A stretch of DNA of 64,000 nucleotides from Bosea sp. NBC_00550 (GTDB taxonomy: Bacteria; Pseudomonadota; Alphaproteobacteria; Rhizobiales; Beijerinckiaceae). Both the position numbers and the translations under genes were made by a program. The stretch covers positions 1,426,001 to 1,490,000 of the forward strand of contig NZ_CP102772.1 in NCBI RefSeq assembly GCF_026020075.1, written 5' to 3'. The notes beneath the pieces were generated by a model that was not told the DNA's origin, searched no databases, and worked only from the letters and a program-made list of their open reading frames with translations. This document shows, in pieces, positions 49,586 through 58,194 of this stretch (the stretch's first letter is position 1; each line of letters starts with the position of its first letter).

Positions 49586-50776
49586 TCACCGATCGACCTC
49601 CCCGAAGACGATGTCCAGCGAGCCGAGGATCGCGGAGACGTCGGCGAGCATGTGCTTGCGGCACATGAAATCCATGGCCTGGAGATGGGCGAAGCCCGGC
49701 GCCTTGATCTTGCAGCGATAGGGCTTGTTGGTGCCGTCGGAGACCAGATAGACGCCGAACTCGCCCTTCGGCGCCTCGACGGCGGCATAGACCTCGCCTT
49801 CCGGCACCTTGTAGCCTTCGGTGTAGAGCTTGAAGTGATGGATCAGCGCTTCCATCGAGCGCTTCATCTCGCCGCGCTTGGGCGGCACCATCTTGCCGTC
49901 GAGCGATGAGACCGGCCCGCCGCCATCGGCAGCCAGCAGCTTGTCGCAGCACTGCTTCATGATGCGCACGGACTGGCGCATCTCCTCCATGCGGATGTGG
50001 TAGCGGTCGTAGCAGTCGCCGTTCTTGCCGATCGGAATGTCGAATTCCATCTCCTCGTAGCACTCGTAGGGCTGCGATTTACGCAGGTCCCACGCCGCGC
50101 CGGAGCCGCGCACCATCACGCCCGAGAAGCCCCATTTCCAGCAGGTCTCGAGATCGACCACGCCGATATCGACATTGCGCTGCTTGAAGATGCGGTTATC
50201 GGTCAGCAGCGTCTCGAGATCGTCGCAGACCTTGAGGAACGGGTCGCACCATTCGGCGATGTCGTGAATCAGCGAAACGGGCAAGTCCTGGTGCACGCCG
50301 CCGGGGCGGACATAGGCCGCATGCATGCGCGAGCCCGAAGCGCGCTCGTAGAAGATCATCAGCTTTTCGCGCTCTTCGAAGCCCCAGAGCGGAGGCGTCA
50401 GCGCGCCGACGTCCATCGCCTGCGTGGTGACGTTGAGCAGATGCGAGAGGATGCGGCCGATCTCGGAATAGAGCACGCGGATGAGCTGGCCGCGGCGCGG
50501 CACGGTCACGCCGACGAGGCGCTCGACCGCGAGCGCATAGGCGTGCTCCTGGTTCATCGGCGCGACATAGTCGAGCCGGTCGAAATAGGGCACTGCCTGG
50601 AGATAGGTCTTGGCCTCGATCAGCTTCTCGGTGCCGCGATGCAGCAGGCCGATATGCGGGTCGACGCGCTCGACCACCTCGCCGTCGAGCTCCAGCACGA
50701 GGCGCAGGACGCCGTGCGCGGCCGGATGCTGCGGGCCGAAGTTGATCGAGAAGTTGCGGATGTTGTGCTCGGTCAT
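49586..50776 (-). CDS. nuoD: NADH-quinone oxidoreductase subunit D
   Basis: 49-kDa-type subunit lining the quinone site. 396 residues. [22 protein letters not shown] is at about 13-34, with the quinone-site His and the conserved [12 protein letters not shown] near 42-53. The C-terminus ends DIVFGEVDR. It is separate from nuoC (not fused), with an unrelated GFA gene between them; the start overlaps the GFA stop by 4 nt. Confidence 0.97.
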   Translation of the reverse strand: MTEHNIRNFSINFGPQHPAAHGVLRLVLELDGEVVERVDPHIGLLHRGTEKLIEAKTYLQAVPYFDRLDYVAPMNQEHAYALAVERLVGVTVPRRGQLIRVLYSEIGRILSHLLNVTTQAMDVGALTPPLWGFEEREKLMIFYERASGSRMHAAYVRPGGVHQDLPVSLIHDIAEWCDPFLKVCDDLETLLTDNRIFKQRNVDIGVVDLETCWKWGFSGVMVRGSGAAWDLRKSQPYECYEEMEFDIPIGKNGDCYDRYHIRMEEMRQSVRIMKQCCDKLLAADGGGPVSSLDGKMVPPKRGEMKRSMEALIHHFKLYTEGYKVPEGEVYAAVEAPKGEFGVYLVSDGTNKPYRCKIKAPGFAHLQAMDFMCRKHMLADVSAILGSLDIVFGEVDR

Positions 50777-51213
50777 TGCCGGCCTTCCTGCGCAGCGAAG
50801 AACTCTGCGACCACCTGCTCGCCCGTCTTGCGTCGCCGCTCGCCGGCGAAGGCATAGAGTTCAGGCTTTTCGTCGATGAAGATTTCCTCGGCAAAGGCGA
50901 GGCCGGGGGCATTGTCGAGGCTCGGGAACGCCACCGCGACATGCCCCTCGCCGGAACGCTGCCGCCAGAACAGGCTGGTGCCGCAATTGCGGCAGAAGAC
51001 GCGCTCGCCCCACTCCGAGGAGTGATAGACACCGAGATGCGCCTCGTCCGCGACCGCGACATCCGTGCACGGCACCGTCATCAGCACGCCGCCGCTCCAG
51101 CGCCGGCACATGCTGCAATGACAAACGTCCATCTCCGCCTTCGCGGCGACCGCCATGAAGCGAACGGAGCCGCAGAGACAACCACCGGACAGTTTTTCCG
51201 TGCCAGCCGCCAT
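50773..51213 (-). CDS. GFA (glutathione-dependent formaldehyde-activating-like) zinc protein inserted between nuoC and nuoD
   Basis: About 146 residues of the GFA/CENP-V fold. The frame begins GTG-ATG; with the ATG at 51211-51213 it overlaps the nuoC TGA by one base. The cysteines of the family are conserved: [10 protein letters not shown] near residue 13, [12 protein letters not shown] near 33 and [10 protein letters not shown] near 76, giving two zinc sites. Despite the name most GFA proteins are not formaldehyde-activating enzymes; the substrate is unknown. The 4-nt overlap with nuoD means it is translationally coupled on both sides. Composition is like that of the neighbours. Confidence 0.9.
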   Translation of the reverse strand: MAAGTEKLSGGCLCGSVRFMAVAAKAEMDVCHCSMCRRWSGGVLMTVPCTDVAVADEAHLGVYHSSEWGERVFCRNCGTSLFWRQRSGEGHVAVAFPSLDNAPGLAFAEEIFIDEKPELYAFAGERRRKTGEQVVAEFFAAQEGRQ

Positions 51214-51818
51214 CACGCGCCCTTCGCCTTCTCGTCGCCCGGCAGCACGTAATCCGTGCCTTCCCAGGGCGAGAGGAAATCGAAGTTGCGGAATTCCTGG
51301 TTGAGCTTCACCGGCTCGTAGACGACGCGCTTCTGCTCGTCGTCGTAGCGCACCTCGACGAAGCCGGTCAGCGGGAAGTCCTTGCGCAGCGGATAGCCCT
51401 CGAAGCCATAGTCGGTGAGGATGCGGCGCAGGTCGGGATGGCCGGAGAACAGGATTCCGTAGAAGTCGTAGGCCTCGCGCTCGAACCAGTTCGCCGCCGG
51501 GAAGACGTCGATCACGGAGGGAACGGGCGTCGCCTCGTCGGTCTGGACCTTTACACGGACGCGGCGGTTATGGTGCGGCGCCAGCATATGGTAGACGACG
51601 TCGAAGCGCTTCTCGCGGCCGGGATAGTCGGCGCCGGCGATGTCGGTGAAGTTCACGAAGCGGAAGCGCGGATCGCTGTAGAGCGTCCGCAGTACCTCGA
51701 CGATCGAGGCCGCTTCGGCATGGATCGTCAGCTCCTCGAAGGCGACGACCGCCTCCGTCACCGCGCCGGGCAGCGCGGCCTTGATCTCTTCGCCGAGTTG
51801 TACGAGCGCTTCGCTCAT
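51213..51818 (-). CDS. nuoC: NADH-quinone oxidoreductase subunit C
   Basis: 30-kDa-type subunit of the peripheral arm. 201 residues from ATG 51816-51818 ([18 protein letters not shown]). The family signature ERE(A/V)[18 protein letters not shown] is near residues 113-132. The frame is open upstream over nuoB, but that part is not homologous. It ends with one base shared with the GFA gene. Confidence 0.96.
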   Translation of the reverse strand: MSEALVQLGEEIKAALPGAVTEAVVAFEELTIHAEAASIVEVLRTLYSDPRFRFVNFTDIAGADYPGREKRFDVVYHMLAPHHNRRVRVKVQTDEATPVPSVIDVFPAANWFEREAYDFYGILFSGHPDLRRILTDYGFEGYPLRKDFPLTGFVEVRYDDEQKRVVYEPVKLNQEFRNFDFLSPWEGTDYVLPGDEKAKGA

Positions 51819-51859
51819 CGTCTCACCTTCATCGCCTGCAGCATCGACCGAAAGAGCGC

Positions 51860-52444
51860 TCAGCGCTCGATCGTGCCGGTGCGCCGGATCTTCTTCTGCA
51901 GCAGCAGCACGCCGTAGAGCAGCGCCTCCGCCGTCGGCGGGCAGCCCGGGACATAGATGTCGATCGGGACGATGCGGTCGCAGCCGCGAACCACCGAATA
52001 GCTGTAGTGATAGTAGCCGCCGCCATTGGCGCAGGAGCCCATCGAGATGACGTAGCGCGGCTCCGGCATCTGGTCGTAGACCTTGCGCAGGGCCGGAGCC
52101 ATCTTGTTGGTCAGCGTGCCCGCCACGATCATCACGTCGGACTGGCGCGGAGAGGCGCGCGGCGCGAAGCCGAAGCGCTCGACGTCGTAGCGCGGCATCG
52201 AGAGCTGCATCATCTCGACGGCGCAGCACGCCAGGCCGAACGTCATCCACATCAGCGAACCGGTGCGGGCCCAGTTGATCAGGTCGTCGGTCGCGGTGAC
52301 GAGGAAGCCCTTGTCGGCAAGCTCGTTGTTGATCTCGACGAAGAACGGGTCACGCGTGCCCATGGGCTTGCCGTCGGGGCCGAGCAGCCCCCTCGGTGCC
52401 GGCGCGACGAGCGGGTCGCCGCGATCGATCGCTGTGATTGCCAT
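51860..52444 (-). CDS. nuoB: NADH-quinone oxidoreductase subunit B
   Basis: Carries the terminal [4Fe-4S] cluster N2 next to the quinone site. 194 residues. The ligands are Cys73 and Cys74 (LACCAVEMM), Cys138 (MGSCANGGG) and Cys168 (VPGCPP). The N-terminal 35 residues are a variable tail. Separated from nuoC by 41 nt and from nuoA by 66 nt. Confidence 0.97.
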   Translation of the reverse strand: MAITAIDRGDPLVAPAPRGLLGPDGKPMGTRDPFFVEINNELADKGFLVTATDDLINWARTGSLMWMTFGLACCAVEMMQLSMPRYDVERFGFAPRASPRQSDVMIVAGTLTNKMAPALRKVYDQMPEPRYVISMGSCANGGGYYHYSYSVVRGCDRIVPIDIYVPGCPPTAEALLYGVLLLQKKIRRTGTIER

Positions 52445-52510
52445 GAACTAAATCCTCGTGACCTTCAGCCTGTCAGATAGAAAGCGGAACGCCGCCTCGC
52501 GACCGGACAG

Positions 52511-52891
52511 TCAGTCCCACTCCAGCGCGCCCTTGCGCCACTCGTAGACGAAGCCCACGGTCAGGACGCCGAGGAACACCATCATCGACCAGAAACCATA
52601 CCAGCCGAGGGTGCCGAAGGCGACGGCCCAAGGGAACAGGAAAGCGACTTCCAGATCGAAGATGATGAACAAAATCGCGACCAGATAGAACCGGACGTCG
52701 AACTTCATGCGCGCATCGTCGAAGGCGTTGAAGCCGCATTCGTAGGCCGAGAGCTTTTCCGCGTCCGGCTTCGAATAGGCGATCGCGAATGGGGCGATCA
52801 GCAGGGCCAGGCCGATGACCGCCGAGACGCCGATGAACAGCACCAGCGGCAGGTAGTCACTCAGGATGGATGGCACCGGAACAGCTTGCAT
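52511..52891 (-). CDS. nuoA: NADH-quinone oxidoreductase subunit A, first gene of the nuo operon
   Basis: Small three-helix membrane subunit of 126 residues from ATG 52889-52891 ([19 protein letters not shown]). [21 protein letters not shown] near residues 48-68 is the conserved loop at the quinone tunnel. The frame stays open upstream into non-coding DNA and that extension is rejected. The operon promoter must lie in the next 340 nt. Confidence 0.96.
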   Translation of the reverse strand: MQAVPVPSILSDYLPLVLFIGVSAVIGLALLIAPFAIAYSKPDAEKLSAYECGFNAFDDARMKFDVRFYLVAILFIIFDLEVAFLFPWAVAFGTLGWYGFWSMMVFLGVLTVGFVYEWRKGALEWD

Positions 52892-53231
52892 GGTCGGACT
52901 CACTTCAGACGGCCGCGGGGCGACGCGCTGTCCCAGTCGCTTAGACCCTCGATTAGAATGAAGCAAGACTCCGCCGCGCCGCACAATTGCGCGAGTGGGT
53001 TGAATGCAGCGCAGAATGGGGCAGAATTCGCAGGCGCTCGGGCAGCGCTTCGGATATCCGCGGCGAAAATCGGCCCGAAACGCGTATTTGCAGCTCCGCG
53101 AGGATGGCATCAATCCGTTCACCGTGCCGAATCGTTGCGGCCCGGCGGGTGTTGCCCTCCGAAAGGCCTTCGATGTTTCGACCTTTTCCGCCGGCCCCCG
53201 AACCTGAACTCCCACAGGCACCGGCGGCATA
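52892..53231. promoter_or_regulatory. Divergent control region of nuoA and the M15-like gene
   Basis: 340 nt without a supported gene. It must contain the nuo operon promoter (reverse strand) and the start region of the downstream peptidase gene. On the reverse strand TCTAATC near 52950-52956 is the only AT-rich candidate -10 I see, with no clear -35; neither is convincing. Open frames on both strands look like GC-rich artefacts. Confidence 0.4.
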
Positions 53232-53942
53232 ATGAACCCTGCCTGCCTGCGCGCCCGTCTCGCCCCGGCGCTCTTCGTCCTGCTCTCCACGACGACGGCC
53301 ATTGCCCAAGAGGGCGAGCGCGTGCGCGCGCCGCTGCCGCCGCAGCGCCCCTTCGATCTCGATCTGGAAGGCACGCCGAAGCTGCCGGATATCGTCGTGC
53401 CCTCGGCAGCGCCCACCACGACGGCCCCCCCGACTCGCAGCGCGGCTCAGGACACCCCGCCTGCCGCGCCGTCGACAGAGACGCCGGGCGCCACCCCCGC
53501 ATCGGCAACACCGCCCGCCGAAGGCACCCTGCCCGCGCCCGGCGAGCCGGACGACGACGAGGGCGTGGAATGGCCGAAGCTCACGCCTGGCCAGAAGGCC
53601 GGCGCAGAACCCGATTTCGACCCGAACGAGAAGCCCGAGCGGCCGGGTGTCTCGACCGATCCGGGCACTTCGATCGCCTGCCTGCCAGACCCGCTGAAGC
53701 AGATCCTCGTGAAGATCGTCGACCGCTACGGCGCGGTGAAGGTGACCTCGACCTGGCGGCCGCCCTGGCGGGCGAGACGCGGCTCCTATCACAAGGGCTG
53801 CCAGGCCATGGACTTCCGCGTCCCGGGCGTGCGGCCGCGCGTCGTGCTGGAATGGGCCCGCAACCTGCCGGAGGTCGGTGGTCATCATGTCTACTGGAAC
53901 GGGCTGATCCACATCGACACCGGCCCGCGCCGGCCCTGGTAG
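53232..53942 (+). CDS. Secreted M15-like (DUF882/YcbK-type) peptidase domain protein
   Basis: 236 residues. A signal peptide ([26 protein letters not shown]) is followed by a Pro/Ala/Thr-rich linker (about 30-150). The C-terminal domain (about 148-236) has the metal-binding pattern of M15 peptidases related to Ycb[12 protein letters not shown] gives His and Asp, and [10 protein letters not shown] gives the second His and Asp. A Zn-dependent peptidoglycan peptidase is therefore likely, probably acting on murein stems in the periplasm. The Pro-rich linker could span the wall. It converges on the aldo/keto reductase gene. Confidence 0.8.
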   Translation: MNPACLRARLAPALFVLLSTTTAIAQEGERVRAPLPPQRPFDLDLEGTPKLPDIVVPSAAPTTTAPPTRSAAQDTPPAAPSTETPGATPASATPPAEGTLPAPGEPDDDEGVEWPKLTPGQKAGAEPDFDPNEKPERPGVSTDPGTSIACLPDPLKQILVKIVDRYGAVKVTSTWRPPWRARRGSYHKGCQAMDFRVPGVRPRVVLEWARNLPEVGGHHVYWNGLIHIDTGPRRPW

Positions 53943-53975
53943 CGAGCGACGGCGCGCTTCAGAGCTCCACTCCGG

Positions 53976-55001
53976 TCATATCGGCAGAGGCGCATGGCCG
54001 GGGACCAGCCCTTCGGCCTTGAGGTCGCTCCACAGGCCAACCGGCACCGGCAGGGCGACCAGATCGAGATTGCGCGCGATCTCGGCGGGCGTCACGGCGC
54101 CGAGCACGATGCTGGCGACGGCCGGATGAGCAGCGGCAAAGGCGAGAGCCGCCTGCGGCAGCGCCACACCATGCGCGGCACAGACCGCCTCGATACGCGC
54201 GACCCTGGCTAGGATCGCGGGCGGCGCCGGCTGATAGTTGTAATACGCCCCTTCGCGGGCACCGGTGGCGAGGATGCCCGAATTGAAGACGCCGGCCAGC
54301 ATCACGGCGATCTTCTTCTCCAGAGCCAGCGGCAGGAAGCTATCGAGCGCGCCCTGCTCCAGCAGCGTGTAGCGCCCCGCCAGCATCATCACGTCGAAAT
54401 CCCCGGCACGGGCGAAACGCTCGCACATCTCGGCTTCGTTGACGCCGACTCCGATGGCCTTGACCCCGCCGCTCGCACGCAGCTTCTCCAGCGCCTTGTA
54501 GGCGCCATCCATCGCCTCGGCGAAGCGCTGTTCCATCTGGTCGCCATGCGTCCAGACATCGACGTCGTGGATCAGCAGGATGTCGACATGGTCGGTGCCG
54601 AGCCGCAGGAGCGACTGCTCCAGCGAGCGCATCGCGCCATCATAGGAATAGTCGATCACCGCCGGATGCGGCAGGCCGCCGCGATAGCCCGAACCGTCAT
54701 GCTTCGGCCCGCCGGGCTGCATCCAGCGGCCGACCTTGGTCGAGAGGATGACGCTCTCGCGCGGAACCGTGCGCAGCGCCGCGCCGATGCGGTGTTCAGA
54801 CAGGCCGTGGCCGTAGAGCGGCGAGGTGTCGACGAGATTGATGCCCGCCGCGAGCGCAGCCGCGACCGTCGCCTGCGCGGTGGCTTCGTTAAGATGGGCA
54901 TAGAGATCGCCAAGCGGCGCGCCACCGAAGCCGATGAGGCTGGGCAACATCCCGGCGATGGCTCGGCCGGGAGGAACGGTACTAGCGGGGCTCTCGGTCA
55001 T
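53976..55001 (-). CDS. Aldo/keto reductase (sugar dehydrogenase-type)
   Basis: 341 residues of the (beta/alpha)8 NAD(P)-dependent fold. NLVDTSPLYGHGLSEHRIG at about 56-74 contains the catalytic Asp and Tyr, and the Lys is in ILSTKVGR (near 89). HVDILLIHDVD follows with the conserved His. The length and the SEHRIG/HGLSE pattern resemble D-threo-aldose 1-dehydrogenase or pyridoxal 4-dehydrogenase enzymes; which is unknown. A 30-codon frame immediately upstream overlaps its start by 4 nt. No sugar transporter lies nearby, so context does not help. Confidence 0.85.
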   Translation of the reverse strand: MTESPASTVPPGRAIAGMLPSLIGFGGAPLGDLYAHLNEATAQATVAAALAAGINLVDTSPLYGHGLSEHRIGAALRTVPRESVILSTKVGRWMQPGGPKHDGSGYRGGLPHPAVIDYSYDGAMRSLEQSLLRLGTDHVDILLIHDVDVWTHGDQMEQRFAEAMDGAYKALEKLRASGGVKAIGVGVNEAEMCERFARAGDFDVMMLAGRYTLLEQGALDSFLPLALEKKIAVMLAGVFNSGILATGAREGAYYNYQPAPPAILARVARIEAVCAAHGVALPQAALAFAAAHPAVASIVLGAVTPAEIARNLDLVALPVPVGLWSDLKAEGLVPGHAPLPI

Positions 55002-55090
55002 TGCGCCTCTACCGGGGGCTTCGGCAGTGTCGCCGATGCGATGGCCGACACATCCGCCAGCAGCGCCACACCCGGATCATCGTCATCCAT
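54998..55090 (-). CDS. Short 30-residue frame coupled to the aldo/keto reductase start
   Basis: ATG 55088-55090, preceded by GGGAGAATG-type ribosome signal, encodes MDDDDPGVALLADVSAIASA and ten more residues, ending at a TGA that overlaps the aldo/keto reductase ATG (ATGA). It could be a leader peptide for translational coupling, the remnant C-terminus of a lost upstream gene, or chance. There is no homology that I recognise. Confidence 0.3.
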   Translation of the reverse strand: MDDDDPGVALLADVSAIASATLPKPPVEAQ

Positions 55091-55308
55091 TCTCCCATGA
55101 AGCGGCTCAAGCCTCCGATTACCTTTGCGGAGCAAGCCGCTTTCAACAAGCAAAAATGCCCGAGGTAAAGCCTCTCTCGGCATCATCCTCTCTTAGCCAA
55201 CCCCGGCGTCCGTGACGACGCCGGGCCTCATATCTTTCCCGCCGTAATGTTCGCACAAGCTAAGGGAGAGATTGTCGAGACGAAATCGTTTCGGTTTATG
55301 GGTACCTG
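55002..55308. other. Region between aldo/keto reductase and the response regulator
   Basis: 307 nt (about 218 if the 30-codon frame is real). It carries a GC-rich hairpin CCCGGCGTC/GACGCCGGG at 55202-55225 without a U-tract, and an AT-rich stretch before the regulator start at 55309. The promoter of the two-component pair is presumably here; no clear hexamers are seen. Confidence 0.4.
55202..55225. terminator. GC-rich hairpin in the 55002-55308 gap (weak terminator candidate)
   Basis: A perfect 9-bp stem with a six-base loop (CGTGAC) is followed by CCTCATATCTTT on the plus strand, only a weak T-run. It may be a structural element upstream of the regulator. Confidence 0.35.
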
Positions 55309-55982
55309 ATGCGCCTGCTGCTGGTGGAAGACGAACCGGAGTTGGCGGCCGCCTTGACGGCTGCGCTCCAACGGCATGACGCCGTGATCGACCATGTCGC
55401 GACGTTGGGTCTCGCCATGGCGGCGGTCGACGACCGGGTCCATGACGTCGTGATACTCGACCGCCAGCTCCCGATGGCGATGGCATTGGCCTCATCCGGC
55501 ATGTGAGAGCGCGCGCCAGCAACGTGCCGGTCATCGTCCTGACGGCGCTCGGCTCCCTACCGGACCGCGTCGACGGGCTCGATCACGGCGCGGACGACTA
55601 CATCGCCAAGCCTTTCGCCGTGGAGGAACTGCTCGCCCGTATCCGCGCGGTGCTCAGGCGGCCAGCGCAACGCCAGCCCATGCATATCCGGATCGGCCGG
55701 CTGGTCTTCGATCTCGACGGGCGCGAAGCACGGATCGGCGAGGCGCCGCTCGATCTGCGGCGCCGGGAATTGCTCGCGCTCGAGGCGCTGGTGCGCCGCC
55801 AGGGGCGTACGGTGCTGCGCAGCGCGCTTGAGGACGCGGTCTACAGCTACGACGACGAAATCGCCTCCAACGCCTTGGATTCGCACATCTCTCGCCTGCG
55901 CAAGAAGCTCGCCGACGCGGAAGCCGGCGTCGAGATCCATGGCATCCGCGGCGTCGGATATCTGCTGCGACCCTGCGCATGA
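55309..55982 (+). pseudogene. OmpR-family response regulator broken by a one-base frameshift
   Basis: Two adjacent frames together form one response regulator. The first (55309-55506) begins MRLLLVEDEPELAAALTAAL and includes the phosphoacceptor Asp51 (VVILDRQLP), then goes off frame and stops at TGA 55504-55506. The second (55503-55982) continues with RARASNVPVIVLTALG, ADDYIAKPFA and a full winged-helix DNA-binding domain ([21 protein letters not shown]). Reading from the GAT at 55473 in the second frame gives the expected DGDGIGLIRHVRA, so one base is missing in the CTCCC run at about 55468-55472. Either a real mutation or a sequencing error. A GTG at 55503 overlaps the first stop (GTGA), so a split protein is a minor alternative. 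Confidence 0.85.
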
Positions 55983-57349
55983 AACTGGGCTGGCCGCGCT
56001 CGCTGCGCCGCAGGCTGATCGTCCAGCTCCTGATGTTCCAGATCGCCGTGCTGTTCGCCTTCTGCACCGCCTTCGTCGCCTACATCCTGCAGGTCGGCGA
56101 AGGCGTGTTCCTGATCAATCCCCAATTCGCCGAGGCGGCAGCCCGCGCGATCGTGCGTGAACCGGACGGCACCCTGCGCCTGCAGGAAACCGGGGAACTG
56201 GTCGAGCTGCGCCGCACGGCGCCGGACTTCTGGTTCGTGGCACGAAGCAGCCGTGGGGAAATCGTCGAGACCGGAGACGTCCCGGCGATCTACCGGACGA
56301 TGGCGCGCCACCTCGACAGCATCTACTTCGTCGACATTCGCGACAGCCAGCCGCCCTTCACCTATCTCGCCGTGGCGCGGCGCGCCTCGGGACCGGCCGG
56401 CGACTTCACGGTGCTCGGCAAAGGCCCTGTCTTCAGCATGACTTTCGCCGTTCTGCTCCTGTCGAATCTGCTGATGATCCCGATCCTCATCCTCCTCGTG
56501 ATCGTGACGGTCATCGTCATACCCTGGATCGTCAGCCGCGCTTTCTCCCGCGTCGCCGTGGTTGCGAAGGCGGCCGAGTTCATCGATGTCGACCGGCGTG
56601 GCTATCGTCTGCCCAGGGCCGACGTGCCGACGGAAATCCACCCTCTGGTCAGCGCGATCAACGGTGCATTGCAGCGGCTCGACGAGGGCTACGAGCGCCA
56701 GCGTCGCTTCATCCTCGATGCCGCCCACGAGCTGAGGACCCCGATCGCCATTCTGCAGACCCGGCTGGACTCGATGCCCCCGGACGCGCTCAGGACGAAA
56801 TTGCAGACGGATACGGCCCGGATCGCCGGCCTTGCCGAACAGTTGCTGGACATGCAGCGCCTCAGCCATGACGAGACGCGCTTTCGCCATCTCGATCTCG
56901 TGGCCTTGTGCCGAACCGTCGTCGCCGACCTCGCCCCGCTGGCGATCGCCGGCGGCTACGAACTCTCCCTCGAAGGGGCCGATGTCCCTGTTGTCGTCGA
57001 AGGCGATTCAGGCTCTCTCGAGCGCGTCGTCACCAACCTGATCCAGAATGCGATCGAGCATGGCGGCGGTCGCGGCCTCATCCTCGTGAATGTCGAAGCC
57101 GCCGGCACCGTCGAGGTCATGGACGAGGGGCCAGGCGTTCCGGAAGCCGAACGCGACGCGATCTTCGAACCGTTTCACCGCCTGCAGCCACGCGACCATG
57201 GCGCCGGGCTGGGACTCAACCTCGTCCGCGAGATCGTGCATCGGCATGCAGGCCAGGTTTCGGTCGTCGAAAGCCCGCTCGGTGGAGCATGCTTCAGGTT
57301 GACGCTGCCTCTCGACGATACGCAAACCAAAATACTAAATAAATACTAA
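55979..57349 (+). CDS. Sensor histidine kinase, partner of the broken regulator
   Basis: 456 residues; the ATG overlaps the regulator stop (ATGA). A short cytoplasmic start, a first membrane helix (about 13-37), a periplasmic sensing region (about 40-150) and a second helix (about 151-183) are followed by a linker. The HisKA domain has the phosphorylated His250 in DAAHELRTPIA, then the ATPase domain with NLIQNAIEHGG, DEGPGVPE and GAGLGLNLVREI. All boxes are intact, so the kinase looks functional although its regulator may not be. The signal is unknown. Confidence 0.92.
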   Translation: MKLGWPRSLRRRLIVQLLMFQIAVLFAFCTAFVAYILQVGEGVFLINPQFAEAAARAIVREPDGTLRLQETGELVELRRTAPDFWFVARSSRGEIVETGDVPAIYRTMARHLDSIYFVDIRDSQPPFTYLAVARRASGPAGDFTVLGKGPVFSMTFAVLLLSNLLMIPILILLVIVTVIVIPWIVSRAFSRVAVVAKAAEFIDVDRRGYRLPRADVPTEIHPLVSAINGALQRLDEGYERQRRFILDAAHELRTPIAILQTRLDSMPPDALRTKLQTDTARIAGLAEQLLDMQRLSHDETRFRHLDLVALCRTVVADLAPLAIAGGYELSLEGADVPVVVEGDSGSLERVVTNLIQNAIEHGGGRGLILVNVEAAGTVEVMDEGPGVPEAERDAIFEPFHRLQPRDHGAGLGLNLVREIVHRHAGQVSVVESPLGGACFRLTLPLDDTQTKILNKY

Positions 57350-57501
57350 CAAGATCGGTGCTTTATCTAAAATAAACTTACAATAATCATGTGAATACTC
57401 AGGGCGCCCAATTTAGCTGCAATGCAGCGGCTCGACCATGAATGCATCGACGGCGCGTAACCAGATCTTCTCCACGCGCCGGGATCTTCATGGAGAGTTC
57501 G

Positions 57502-58131
57502 ATGTTTCGTTCCCTGTTTGCCTTCGCCATGGTCGGCGGCCTGTTGCCGCTGACGGCCAGCGCCGCCGATTTGCGCAGCCGTTATCAAAACCCGCCCGCG
57601 GAATATTACGAGCAGCCCGCCTATCGCTGGCAGGGCTTCTATCTCGGCGCCCATGGCGGCCTCGCCTTCGGCAAGAGCTTCAGCTTCTCGTCCGACCGCA
57701 ACGGCTTCGTCGGCGGTCTTCAGGGCGGCTACAACATGCAGTTCGGTCCGGCCGTCGCGGGCGTCGAGGTCGAGGGCTCGTACATGGGCGGCTCCGAGCG
57801 GCTCATCGACGGAGCCCGCGTCGAGCAGAACTGGCGCATTGCCGGCAAGGGGCGGCTCGGTCTCAGCTTCGATCGAACCTTGCTCTACGCCACGGCCGGC
57901 TATGCCATGACGGAGTTCGAAGCGCCGAGCGGCTCCGGCGTCTCGGACGGGTGGAAAGGCGGCTATCTCGTCGGCGCCGGTCTCGAGCAGGCCTTTGCCG
58001 GCGGCCTTTCGGCAAAGGCCGAGTACAACTATGTCAGCTCGAACGGGGTCAAGGCGATCCTGCCCTTCGGCCGTTCGGAAGGCTCCAATGGCGGCCATGT
58101 GCTCAAGGCGGGCCTCAACTATCGCTTCTGA
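57502..58131 (+). CDS. Outer-membrane beta-barrel protein, Omp25/RopB-like
   Basis: 209 residues from ATG 57502 (MFRSLFAFAMVGGLLPLTASAAD); GGAGAG lies a few bases upstream, which decides the start over the ATGs at 57442 and 57490. After signal cleavage near SAAD a small beta-barrel (PF13505 type) follows: WQGFYLGAHGGLAFG, GFVGGLQGGYNMQFG, GLSAKAEYNYVS and the terminal LKAGLNYRF, ending in the aromatic residue typical for Bam-assembled barrels. It is probably a small porin or structural outer-membrane protein. It lies after the two-component pair, separated by an AT-rich gap. Confidence 0.88.
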   Translation: MFRSLFAFAMVGGLLPLTASAADLRSRYQNPPAEYYEQPAYRWQGFYLGAHGGLAFGKSFSFSSDRNGFVGGLQGGYNMQFGPAVAGVEVEGSYMGGSERLIDGARVEQNWRIAGKGRLGLSFDRTLLYATAGYAMTEFEAPSGSGVSDGWKGGYLVGAGLEQAFAGGLSAKAEYNYVSSNGVKAILPFGRSEGSNGGHVLKAGLNYRF

Positions 58132-58144
58132 TGTCCGGAACTCG

Positions 58145-58166
58145 GCCCCTCCTCCCGAGGAGGGGC
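58145..58166. terminator. Stem-loop between the convergent OMP and PatZ-like genes
   Basis: A perfect 10-bp stem GCCCCTCCTC/GAGGAGGGGC with a two-base centre lies midway between the two stop codons. No U-tract follows on either strand, so termination there would need Rho or would be weak. Confidence 0.4.
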
Positions 58167-58194
58167 GAAGCGATAGGCTCAGGCGAACAGGCTT

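Noticed and set aside
55098..55186. N-terminal extension (MMPREALPRAF...) of the short frame before the aldo/keto reductase
   Set aside because: It lacks similarity to any family and the GGGAG before the inner ATG is a better start.
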